Origin: Laguncularia racemosa
Lineage: Eukaryota > Streptophyta > Magnoliopsida > Myrtales > Combretaceae
Reading direction: 5' to 3'
NCBI GenBank assembly: GCA_037954665.1
Contig: JBBMOL010000046.1
Location: forward strand, 3,518,501-3,582,500
Length of the DNA: 64,000 nucleotides
Shown here: positions 1 to 9,888 of the stretch, one piece after another
Numbering within the stretch: the stretch's first letter is position 1
Layout of the letters: the number at the start of each line of letters is the position of its first letter
Program-made: the position numbers and the translations under genes
Notes under the pieces: generated by a model
What the model saw: the letters and a program-made list of their open reading frames with translations, nothing else
What the model was told of the DNA's origin: nothing
Database searches by the model: none

Positions 1-2
1 TT

Positions 3-677
3 ATGCTGATATGGTTCGTAAGCCACCTTAAGTGTTTCGGGCTGAACATGGTCCGGAAAACCTTGGCTCAGCAGGTGGACCTTGTGGATTCATGTATAGA
101 AAAGATAAAGCTACCCGACGACCTTACTAGCTACAGTTGGGTAGAAGTGCTTAGAAGCTTCAGTGCCGAGGATATTCTATGGACAGCCAGGTGGAGTTGC
201 TGCGACAAAATTATTTTGACTTGTAGTAATTTTCAAGCTGTGCCTTTGATCGGAATCAGTGGATGTATTGGATATCACCCCAATTCAGTGGTCCGCCAGT
301 TTGGTACTATCCAAGACATAGTTTATCGGCCCTCGCTGGAAGCAATCACCTTCGAGTACCAAGATCCGAACCTGCTGGTGGCTGAAAAGTTTGCTAAGCT
401 GGTGGAGGTCAAAGCACTTTGGGAAGCCAGAATTGAAAGCCCGAATGTAGACCTCAGGGAGCTAGATGGTGAAGTGAGAAAGCACCGAGCCACCCGAGAG
501 TTTGTAATCCGCCAGTTGTACCAGACAGGGGAGAGAGCATACCGGGTTCCAGATGTCACTCAACTAAGGCCGGACAAGATGAATCCAGAGCTAGAAATCT
601 ACCTAGAGCAGGTCAAGGCCCGGATGGAGGTATACTTTGAAGCTGTAGATTATAAGAAAGACATCTGGAAAAGATGA
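3..677 (+). pseudogene. Tat element ORF1 (upstream of gag), C-terminal part; DUF7745-like
   Basis: Open frame of 224 codons entering from the left edge; the first ATG is internal, not the true start. It is closely similar residue for residue to the minus-strand ORF at 33,113-34,492, which supplies the missing N-terminus. The family looks like the plant domain of unknown function DUF7745, usually met next to Tat-type gag genes; its role in the element is not known. The frame stops at a TGA after the residues KDIWK. A further stretch (674-811) in another frame reads as a short charged coiled coil rich in K, E and Q, which in the other copy is in frame with the upstream part. So the true ORF1 probably ended near 811, and this copy has both the TGA and a small indel. 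Confidence 0.8.
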
Positions 678-1064
678 TTCAAGGAATCCAAAGGAACAAA
701 GCCTTGGAAGCCCAGTTGGAGAAGACCAAGGCCAGAGTCGAAGAACTGGAAGCCATCATCAACGAGAAGCCTGAGCCTCCACAACAGAAGACCAAAAGAG
801 CTAGGAAATAGATCATCATTTATAATATTTTATTTTTCTTTGAATTTCGAACTCCAAAATTTCCAATATTAATAAAAGTAAAAGTTTCAATATTACATCG
901 TCAATCAATTGTCAACCCTTTTTATTTTTAAGCATCCGTGTGACACATGCATAGCATTTTGCATACATTATACTAAAGAAAAAAAATGCGCGCCAGGTAT
1001 CAAAATAGCTCCTAAGTAACCGAACCCTCCCAGAAGCCCAATTTGCACACGTTCAAGAGAAAAA

Positions 1065-2830
1065 ATGGCAAACAGTAGCGACAACCACAACAACACAAAT
1101 GCTGAAGCTGCCTTGGACTCCAGGATCGTGTCCCTAGAACAAACGGTCCAACAATTGGCTGCCCAGGTCCACCTCTTAATTGAAAGCATCGGCCTCCTTC
1201 GCACCACTCAGCTAACCCAGGAAGAACATTCGGGGGCCAAGAAAGGGAAAGCAATGGAGGGACAGCCTCCGGAGTATGAAGAAATCAATTCCCACCTCAA
1301 CTCGGCCTTTGAATATGAGCCGAGGATAAACTAGGGGCCAACCTCTGATGACCTGAAGAGAGAGATGGAAGAGAGACAAAAAGAGATGGAGAAGAGACTC
1401 TTCCAGCAGCTCCATGATAAAATGAAAACAATTGAAGGTCCTGATGGTTTCGAGCAAGCCGGGATCACCAGTCTATCAGTGTACAGGGAAGAGGTATACC
1501 CTGAGAAGTTCAAGACCCCGGAGTTTGGAAAATATGATGGGACCGGGTGCCCCAAAATGCATACCAGGCTATATGCTCGAAAGATGAGCAAGTATGCTCA
1601 ATACAACCAACTCATGATCCAGATTTTCCAAGACAGCCTCACAAGCCCTACATTGGTCTGGTACATCCACCTGGACTTCAACAACGTTAACACTTGGGAA
1701 AAGCTAGCCCGGGTGTTCTATGACTAGTACAAGTTCAATATTGAAGTCGCCCCATCTGTGATTGATTTGGGGAGTCTCCGGAAAAGACATACTGAGCCAT
1801 TTAAGGAGTATGCTCAACATTGGAGAGCCCAGGCTGCCAGAGTAGCAATCCCAATCTCTGAGAAGGAGTTGACATCCATATTTGTCAACACCTTAGACAA
1901 GACCTACTTTTTACATCTAGTAGGCCAGACCTCATCCAGCTTTGCAGAGGTGGTAGCTGCAGGGTGCCGGATTGAAAGTGCCATCACCACCGGCAGACTC
2001 CAAACAATGGATTCTCCTAGGGTCACACCAACACAAAGGCCCTTAGGAGGTAATAGAGCTAAGGAGTCTACTGTCAGCACAGTCCATTCCGGTAAGGCAG
2101 AAAAAACTGGAACTCGTGTGACATTTCAGACCATGAGTACCCCAGCCCAGCAATCCACGACAGGTCATACCCATGCCACTAGGGTCCTAAGGCAGTTCAC
2201 TCTAATTCCCATCCCGCTTAGCCAAGTCTTTGCTCGGTTGAGGGCAGACAACTTGATCAGCTTCGAGATCCCCAACGACCGGTACAAGCCCAAGAATTTC
2301 AACTCAAGCCTCAAATGTGACTACCATATGGGTCAAGAGGGGCATTCTACAGATAGGTGCTGGAGGCTCCGACATAAAATCTAAGACCTAATCGACGCAG
2401 GAATCGTACAGTTGGATTTTGTGAACACCCTAGCACCCAATGTTAACACCAACCCGCTGCCCAATCATAAGCCTACCATCAACATGATCACATCTGAGGA
2501 GTCAACTCCCAAGGAAGCCCCTAAGCAGAAGATGACAGACCAACAGAAGAAGCAATCTCGTCAAGCTCCAGAGAAAACCCCAAAGTCACATATCAAAAGA
2601 AGATGGTTAGTCAGAGACCCAACAGTCGGCACTTTGGGAGAATCACATGGGAGGTTTGAATACTTGGTGAACTATTCTTACACCCCAATTGAGTATGTGC
2701 TGCATAGCTGATGGGGGCCAGAGTTTGAGAAGGAAGACAACTCACCGAAGGAAGAGGAGAAGACTATAAACATGATCAATTCTCATCAGAAGCCTAGGGT
2801 TATAAAATGCTATGAGGCACAGTCAACTAA
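1065..2830 (+). pseudogene. Tat element gag (capsid/nucleocapsid), broken
   Basis: Starts at ATG 1065 (MANSSDN...), the same start as the minus-strand copy at 32,729. An N-terminal region with leucine/glutamine heptads and a KREMEERQKEMEKRLFQQL coil is followed by the capsid-like part (1,365-2,200). Near 2,317-2,360 sits a Tat-type zinc knuckle, CDYHMGQEGHSTDRC. In-frame stops at about 1,332 (L to stop), 1,725 (Q to stop), 2,382 (Q to stop) and 2,709 split it into four open pieces; the other copy keeps sense codons at most of these sites, which shows they are mutations. Product would package element RNA in cytoplasmic particles; this copy cannot make it whole. Confidence 0.85.
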
Positions 2831-2939
2831 GATATAAATCCTGAAGAAAAGATATGTATTTAATGTCCTGATACCGGTGGAAAGTTATAAGGCTGCACCT
2901 TTTGACTATCGAGCCCTCGAAAAAGAGTGACCTCCTATA

Positions 2940-3760
2940 GTGGGAGGAATCACCCGCTCTGGGAGAATATACGACCCAAAATATAAAGCCCCGACCGAAG
3001 AGCCCAACGTCGAGAAAGGAGAGAAAGAGGAAGCGAGGCTCGCTGCGTTTACGAAAATGGTCAAGGCGAGTGAATACAAGATAATGGAACAACTAAATAA
3101 GGTTCGGGCACAGATATCACTCATGGGCCTTCTTACAGCATCTGAGCCCCACAGGGAAGCACTCATTAAAGTGCTCAAACAGGTTCAGGTCTCAAAAGGC
3201 ATTGCTATAGACAAGATAAGTCATGTGACGGATTCTATTTTTACAATGGACCAGATATCTTTCTCTCCGGAAGAGCTAGGAGAGGAGGGAGACCAACATA
3301 CAAAACCACTGTTCATAGTGGTCAGGTGCAATGACACAATTGTCTCCCGGGTACTCATCGACAATGGATCATCCCTCAACGTTTGCCCATTGGCTACCCT
3401 CGACTTATTGGGGGTCGATCCAAGCAACATAAAACCTAGCTCAACGGTGGTCAGAGCTTTTGATGGGTCAAAAAGAGATATAGTAGGGGAGATAAACCTA
3501 CCAATGGAGATTGGTCCACAAGTATTCCACATATCTTTCCAGGTCCTCGACATCCCAAGATCTTTCAACTTACTCTTGGGAAGACCCTAGATACATGCTG
3601 CTGGAGCCATCCCCTCTAGTCTTCACCAAAGGGTCAAATTTATTACGAACGGGCAGATAGTCACCGTACTTGGCGAGCAGGATTACGCTATATACAAGGA
3701 GACTGCCATACCATATATTGGGGAAGAGGGTTCGAAAGACCTTGGTCTACAAATTTTCAA
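2940..3760 (+). pseudogene. Tat element aspartic protease region
   Basis: Frame 2,940-3,590 holds a retropepsin-type active site, VLIDNGSSLNVCPLATL (D-N-G in place of D-T/S-G, usual for Tat elements), and ends in the flap/dimer region SFNLLLGRP. A TGG to TAG change right after it (GRP*IHAA) closes the frame; homologous sequence continues to about 3,760. The protease would cleave the gag-pol polyprotein. The same segment in the minus-strand copy is 30,194-30,475, and its end is the breakpoint of that copy's internal deletion. Confidence 0.85.
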
Positions 3761-3764
3761 TGAA

Positions 3765-4590
3765 GTGAACGTAGTGACTAGCAAGGAGGGCCATCAGTTT
3801 AAGGAGGGGCAGCAAGGGACGTTTGGACTAGGGTACGTTCCTACAGCCAGGGAAGAAGTGCAAGCAAAAGGTGTCAAAGGCAGAAGGAAGGAAAAGCTAA
3901 GCAACACCCAGATGTGCATTCCGCTTCTCCAACAATCTTTCCGAAAAGCAAATATCATTAAAGAGCCTCGGATAAACGAAGGTGACATCAGCAATGGGAA
4001 ACCAAACACCCCCCCCCCCCCCCGGCATGTCCAATCAGCATCTGGCCCTGAACAATTGGTTTTGTTATCCTATCAATAGCTTTAGGTTAGCTCAAAAATA
4101 GAGAATGATTATTGAACGAATTTTATTGAGACTCTTTATCAATTCAATTACAGTCCGTTTTTTTCTTATATATATGCTTTCATCTTTACTTTACCCAGAT
4201 CTCCTACCAGCGAACATCAGGGATATTTCACTCAGGTAGAAAATAAAAACGCTGATATCGTTTCCAACGCTACTGGGTCAGTTGTTGAAGGTGATATCCT
4301 TGACCACGAAATAATACAAGAAAATTGGCAAAAACATGAACAAAGCGGAATTTCGATCGACGAGCCGGTAGAGACAGTAAATCTAGGAAGCATGGAAAAA
4401 CCTAAGAACCTCAAAATCGGGACCAGTTTGAGTGCCGAGCAAAAATGTGAGACAACCGAGCTATTAACAAAATATGCGGATGTGTTTGCTTGGTCATATG
4501 GCGACATGTCAGGACTAGACCAATCAATAGTGGTTCATAGACTTCCCACAAGGGAAAATGTCAAACCTAAAAAACAAAAACTGAGAAGAT
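3765..4590 (+). pseudogene. Tat element linker between protease and RT
   Basis: Two open stretches (3,765-4,079 and 4,230-4,610) join protease to RT. The first is charged and has no recognised domain; it contains a C homopolymer at about 4,010-4,023, a likely slippage site. The second ends in the conserved pre-RT segment (KYADVFAWSYGDMSGLDQSI and HRLPTRENVKPKKQKLRR). At about 4,590 the reading frame shifts by one base, so the RT proper continues in another frame. Confidence 0.7.
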
Positions 4591-5850
4591 TAGGCCTGAC
4601 ATCCTACTAAAGATTAAGGAAGAAGTTAAGAAACTGCTAGAAGTAGGGTTCATTAAAGTATCCGATTACCCAGAATGGGTAGCAAATATAGTCCCCGTTA
4701 TGAAAAAGAATGGAAAAGTACGTGTATGCGTAGACTTCCGGGACTTGAACCAAGCTACGTCGAAGGATAACTTCCCCCTACCTCACATTGATGTTCTAGT
4801 GGACAACACTGCAGGAAACCATCTTTTCTCATTCATGGACGGTTTCTCAGGATATAATTAAATAAAAATGGTTGGAGAAGATAAGACCAAAACGACTTTC
4901 ATCACAACATGGGGAACTTTCTGTTACAAAGTCATGCCCTTCGGTTTGAAAAACGCCGGGGCAACGTATTAGAGAGCCATGGTCGTGATACTTCACGACA
5001 TGATGCATCGAGAGGTCAAAGTATACGTCGACGACATGATAGCCAAATCTAAAGAGGAAGAAAGCCATATGGATATCCTGAGGAAATTTTTTGAACGACT
5101 GAGAAAATTCCAGCTTAAGTTAAACCCAGAGAAATGCACTTTCGGGGTCACAACGGGGAAATTGTTAGGGTTTGTCATAAGCTAGGAAGGCATTAAAATC
5201 GACCCTGACAAGGTAAAGTTTATATTAGAGTTACCTTCCCCACGCTCCGTTAAAGAAGTAAGAAGCTTACTGGGAAGATTAAATTATATAGCTCGTTTTA
5301 TCTCACAGCTTACCGATAAATGCCTGCCATTATTCCGTCTGTTGAAAAAGAATGCCACCATAGAATGGGACGACGAATGTGAAGAAGCATTCAGGACGAT
5401 CAAAGACTACCTTATAAAACCTTCGGTCTTGATAGTCCCGAAGCAAGGGAAGCCTTTATTCTTATACCTCACTATACTCCTTGAATCCATGGGTTGTGTG
5501 TTGGGGTAGAAAGATGAAGAGGGAAGAGAACGTTCTATATATTATCTGAGCAAGAAATTCACAGATGGAGAACAGAGGTACTCAGAGGTGGAGAAGACTT
5601 GTTTTTCTCTAATTTGGGTCATGCATCGATTAAGGCAATACACCCTCACTATCATATTGAGCTGCTAACAAGACATGATCCCTTAAAATACTTGGCAGAG
5701 AAACCAGCTTTGATAGGGAGAATCTCTAAATGGCAAATGCTCCTATCCGAGTTTGACATCACATAAATGAATCAGAACTCAATAAAAGGGCAAGCCTTAG
5801 CCGACCAATTGGCAGAACACCCTGTCGAGACAGATTCCCAAGAAATATAG
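4590..5850 (+). pseudogene. Tat element reverse transcriptase and first RNase H
   Basis: RT copies the element RNA into DNA. After the frameshift near 4,590 the frame shows the finger/palm motifs CVDFRDLNQAT, LFSFMDGFSGYN, FGLKNAGATY and the catalytic YVDD at 5,024-5,035, then the connection (KEVRSLLGRLNYI) and the first gypsy RNase H (LYLSKKFT-like motif and EKTCFSLIW). In-frame TAA/TAG stops interrupt at about 4,860, 4,971, 5,183, 5,508 and 5,764. Several correspond to Q or W codons in the family (YNQIKM, TYQRAM), so the copy is dead although its catalytic aspartates remain. Confidence 0.88.
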
Positions 5851-5899
5851 GCCCAATTTCCGGACGAAAATATATTAATAGTGGAAGATATGCAAGTAG

Positions 5900-6330
5900 A
5901 AGACCGTAGAATAGAGTAGAACCCGAAGTGGAAACTGTTTTTCGATGGAGCCGCCAATGTATTCGATTGTGGGATTGGGGCAGTATAGATATCCCCAAAC
6001 GGCACTCAATTACTTGCAGCGACAAGGCTTACATTTCCACATACCAATAATATCGCGGAATATGAAGCGTGTATTCTCGGCCTCAAAATGGCCTATTAAA
6101 TGGAAATCCGCGAATTAGAAGTATACGGGGATTCGTCACTCATCATACTATAGACAAGAGGGGAATACAAGACTAAAGACCCCAAACTGGTACCATATCA
6201 TCAACACTTGACAAAGCTAATCGAAGAATTCAAGGCAATCACTTTCACATATATCCTGAGAACTCAGAATCAGTTTGCAGATGCACTAGCCACACTAGCG
6301 TCTATGATCCAAATAACAGGGGGCGCCGAA
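5900..6330 (+). pseudogene. Tat element second (archaeal-type) RNase H
   Basis: A second RNase H follows the first: KLFFDGAANVFDCGIGAV (first catalytic D), NIAEYEACILGLK (catalytic E), VYGDSSLI (second D) and NQFADALATLASM (last D). Presence of this additional RNase H is diagnostic of the Tat lineage. Three in-frame stops (about 5,987, 6,098 and 6,152) break it. The ORF beginning at 6,208 contains its end and runs into the integrase. Confidence 0.8.
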
Positions 6331-7640
6331 GTCCAACCGATGAAAATAGACATCGAGAACCGGCCCGCCTACTGTTTAACAATTGAAAAAGTACAAGACG
6401 ATAAGCTCTGGTATCACGACATCAAGACCTTTCTTCAAGAGAGTAAATACCCTGAAATAGCTAGCAAGAATGACCAAAGAACACTTAGAAGGTTAGCAAG
6501 CCATTTCCTATTAAGTGGGTCTATACTTTACAAAAGATCATCTGACACCACCTTGTTGAGATGTGTGGACAAAAATGAAGCATGCGAACTGATGACAGAG
6601 GTACATGAAGGAGTATGTGGACCTCATATGAATGGCTACATGTTAGCCCGAAAAATCATGAGGTTAGGATATTATTGGTTGACCATGGAATCGGATTACA
6701 TAAAGTATGTCAAGTACTGTCATTTATGTCAGGTCTACGCAAACCGGATAAATGCTCCGCCCAATGAGCTACACTTATTGTCAGCACCATGACTTTTCTC
6801 CATATGGGAAATCGACATAATAGGCCTGATCACTCTGACAGCGTCCAATGGCCACAGGTTTATACTGGTAGCGATTGACTACTTCACCAAATGGGTAGAA
6901 GCTTTGTCATATACCAATGTCACAAAAGGGGTAATAGTTTGCTTCTTGAAAAGGGACATAATAGCCCGATATGGAGTTCCTGAGTCCATCATCACTGACA
7001 ACGGTACCAATCTTAACAACAAATTGATGACAGGTTTATGTCAACAATTCCACATAAACCATAGAAATTCAACTCCCTACCGACCTCAAATGAATGAGGC
7101 AGTAGAAGTAGCTAATAAGAATATCAAGAAGATCATAAAAAAAATGACAACTACTTACAAAGATTAGCATGAAATGTTGCCATTTTCTCTCATGGCTTAT
7201 AGGACTTCCATAAGAACATCCACTAGAGCTACCCCATATTCATTGGTATATGGTATGGAAGCAGTGCTACCAATTGAAGTCGAAATACCATCGTTCAGAA
7301 TTCTGTCAGAAACTCAGCTAACCGAATCAAACTGGGTAAAGAAGAGGCTTGATCAACTGAATCTGTTTGATGAAAAAAGACTTACTGCACTATGTCATGG
7401 CCAGTGTTACCAACAAAGGATGGCCCGAGCACTTAACAAGAAAATGAGGCCCCGATATTTTAAAGAAGAGGATCTGGTGTTAAAGAAGGTTCTCCCGAAT
7501 GCCCAAGACTCCAGAGGAAAATTCACCCCAAACTATGAAGGTCCCTATATAGTGAAAAAGGTTATGTCAGGGGTGCTCTGATACTAACTCAAATGGATGG
7601 TCCAGAGTTAAGAGACCCCATCAATAGAGATGCTGTAAAG
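6331..7640 (+). pseudogene. Tat element integrase
   Basis: Integrase inserts the cDNA into the genome. An HHCC zinc module (VHEGVCGPH ... KYCHLCQ) at about 6,600-6,730 precedes the core. Core residues: D in EIDIIG (about 6,812), D in ITDNGTN (about 6,995) and E in AVEVANKNIKKI (about 7,107), all present. The C-terminal part ends with the family segment KFTPNYEGPYIVKKV at about 7,560. Stops at about 6,790 (P followed by TGA) and 7,165, and a frame change after 7,575, split it into three ORFs (to 6,792; 6,904-7,167; 7,174-7,581). Confidence 0.88.
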
Positions 7641-7659
7641 ATGTACTATCCTTAGGTAA

Positions 7660-8180
7660 GGGAATTGAAATTTTGCCAATGTTTATGAAAGCCAATGTTC
7701 GATAAAAATTTCGTTGAGTATAGTTTTTATTTTTTTACAAGCAAAGTTAATATCCTTGAATGGTCAATAATCCCAACCAATTCTCATCACAACAAATATT
7801 CCTAAACACATTACCCATCAATTCACCAATGAAAGATAAACACTAAAATGATAATAAATCTCAATATGTTTTGTAATATAGTTCTATCTACTCGTGAGCA
7901 TTAGTAGGATAGCATTACCGTCAAAAGAGCCATGCGCAAAAGAAAGGAAGCACGTCAAGATTTTCAACCCCGTGTCAAGATAAGAAGAAGTGAAGCAAAA
8001 GCAAACCAGCACGAAGGTTCAGTTGTTTGGTTGCTATCCACGATAAATTGGCAAGCATATTAAAATAAATAACTATCATCATATCATGAAAAGCATCATA
8101 TCATTTAGCTTAGTCAATAGAAGCATATTCAAAAGCATAAGATGAGTCAACCCATAATGGGGCACTTGTCTAAACATCTC
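7660..8180 (+). other. Tat element untranslated region after pol
   Basis: No open frame or known domain. The stretch lies between the end of pol and the tandem repeats and is part of the long non-coding 3' region usual in Tat-lineage elements. Confidence 0.6.
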
Positions 8181-8460
8181 GCTATAGGTTAGTCAGCCCA
8201 CAATGGGGCACTTTCCTAAATATCTTGTCTCAAGGTCAGCCCATAGGGGCACTTTTTGAGACATTTCCCCTAGGGTCATTAATCTAAGAAGACGCTTCCC
8301 GCTATAGGTTAGTCAGCCCACAATGGGGCACTTTCCTAAATATCTTGTCTCAAGGTCAGTCCATAGGGGCACTTTTTGAGACATTTCCCCCAGGGTCGTT
8401 AGTCTAAGAAGACACTTCCTGCTATAGGTCAGTCAGCCCAAAGAAGGGGCACTTTCCTAG
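8181..8460 (+). repeat. Tandem repeat, 120-bp unit, about 2.3 copies
   Basis: Units begin at 8,181, 8,301 and 8,421 with the word GCTATAGGTTAGTCAGCCCA (or one base off). The first two are nearly identical over 120 bp; the third is cut short after 40 bp. Inside each unit there are shorter echoes of CAGCCCA...GGGGCACTTT, so the 120-bp unit itself grew from a shorter motif. It lies in the untranslated region between integrase and 3' LTR. Confidence 0.9.
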
Positions 8461-8466
8461 ACACCA

Positions 8467-8762
8467 TCGATTAGTTAGCTCAAAGGTGCACTTTTCGAAC
8501 CCCTCGATTAGTTAGCTCAGAGGAGCACTTTTTGAACCCCTCGATTAGTTAGCTCAAAGGAGCATTTTTCGAATCCCTCGATTAGTTAGCTCAAAGGAGT
8601 ACTTTTCGAATACCTCGATTAGTTAGCTCAAAGGAGCACTTTTCAAACCCATCGATTAGTTAGCTCAAAGGAGCACTTTTCAAATCCATCGATTAGTTAG
8701 CTCAAAGGAGCACTTTTTGAATCTATCATTTAATCAGCTCATAGGAGCACTTTTTCAAACTT
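8467..8762 (+). repeat. Tandem repeat, 37-bp unit, about 8 copies
   Basis: Head-to-tail 37-bp units, consensus beginning TCGATTAGTTAGCTCAAAGG and followed by AGCACTTTTCGAACCC. Seven clear units, an eighth decayed one, then fading copies to about 8,830. The core GGxGCACTTTT is shared with the 120-bp repeat next to it. There are no unique spacers, so this is an ordinary tandem array in the element's 3' region. Confidence 0.9.
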
Positions 8763-8829
8763 TTGATGACCGATTAGTCAACTCATAGGAGCACTTTTCG
8801 GAGGTATTTTTCCAAACAGTCGCTAGTCT

Positions 8830-9190
8830 AATTAGACGCTTCTGTTGACAGGTGGCCAGCTCATAAGGGCGCTTCCTAAGATAATCTTCTCTTCAAGGTT
8901 GCTAGTCTGATAAGACGCTTCCTATCATCAGTTATTCTACACTCCTAAACAATGTTTGAGATGTTTCCTATCGCCAATTAGTCAGCCCATAAAGCACTTT
9001 TTGGGAAAGAACATTACTCTAAATTATTAGGACCATTTTAAACTCATGGGATTATTAGCTCTTGAGACATTTTCCTACCAAAAAACCAAATTCCAAATAA
9101 TGAGCCAAACCAAGGCGTTATCTATTCAATCAAGAGGCTAAAATGGCATCTTTCTTGTCTTTGTAGTTAAGTTTTTCAAACTTTACTACA
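8830..9190 (+). other. Tat element 3' untranslated sequence, diverged repeat echoes
   Basis: No coding signal. Scattered degenerate echoes of the preceding repeats (CCAGCTCATAAGGGCGCTT, CAGCCCATAAAGCACTTTT) reach to about 9,010; the rest is AT-rich. Confidence 0.5.
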
Positions 9191-9202
9191 GAGAGGGGCA
9201 GT
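9191..9202 (+). promoter_or_regulatory. Polypurine tract (plus-strand primer site)
   Basis: GAGAGGGGCAGT sits directly against the LTR start TGTAAACACC. A purine run at this place is the second-strand priming site of LTR retrotransposons; its position fixes the LTR's 5' border at 9,203. Confidence 0.8.
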
Positions 9203-9470
9203 TGTAAACACCTCATTTTTGCCTTAAAAATCAATAATAATCAATTTCCAATTTTTTCAATTTTTTCTCTAATTTAGCAAAAATAGGAAAAATATTCAAA
9301 AAATAAAAAATAAATAGGAAAACACATCAATTTTGAAAACTAATTTCAGAAATGGTAATAATAAGGATTAAACAATTTTTACAAATTTTTGAAATTTCAA
9401 AAAATACAAAAAAATAAAAAAATCGCATTGCATATATGCAATTTGCAAAATAAAGAAAATTAGGAAAATG

Positions 9471-9541
9471 AGCTAGCTCAGTTAGTTTGAGCCACGGTTA
9501 GGTAGGCGCGCGTGGGTGCGAGGTCAGGGGTTCGAAATGCG
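9471..9541 (+). other. tRNA-like A-box/B-box module inside the LTR
   Basis: TAGCTCAGTTAGTTTG (9,475-9,490) resembles a Pol III A box, and GGGGTTCGAAATGC (9,527-9,540) a B box, at tRNA-like spacing. The middle does not fold as a real tRNA and no acceptor stem is visible, so this is not a tRNA gene. The minus-strand copy carries the same arrangement at 36,659-36,730. Confidence 0.5.
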
Positions 9542-9880
9542 GGGGAAGCAGAATCCGCATTTTGCAAATTTTTCTTTTACCTGGGATACGTGGCAACGCA
9601 TGATTGGTTGGAGCGAACGCACGCGCCGGGCGCGTGATCGTCTTCAACCTCAATCTGAGATTGCCGGTGAGGGGAAAAATTCGAATTTCGGCCGTTTCGA
9701 TTCGATTTTTTGCACAAATCCAATAAATCTTCAATAGAATTGAGATAAATATCATCAAGTTGGAATCAAATCTCAACAAATCGACGGATTTACACGAATC
9801 GGAGTTGGTTCGTTTAACCGCAAATCCGATTTGCCTCGATCGGTGGAAATCCGAGTTTATCTAGCTCGATTTCGAAAACC

Positions 9881-9888
9881 TATAAATA
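9881..9888 (+). promoter_or_regulatory. TATA box of the Tat LTR promoter
   Basis: TATAAATA, about 680 bp into the LTR, followed by a purine-rich leader. The minus-strand LTR has the matching CTATAAATAAAGG at about 36,317-36,327, so the promoter position is conserved. Transcription would start near 9,910. Confidence 0.65.

Noticed and set aside
3221..3568. 115-codon minus-strand ORF (and its mirror at 30,231-30,533)
   Set aside because: Both are antisense to the Tat protease; their similarity reflects the protease homology.
8467..8762. CRISPR-like array (37-bp repeats)
   Set aside because: Units are head to tail without unique spacers, in a plant retrotransposon; a plain tandem repeat.
9471..9541. 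Functional tRNA gene
   Set aside because: A and B boxes only; no acceptor stem or anticodon arm can be drawn.
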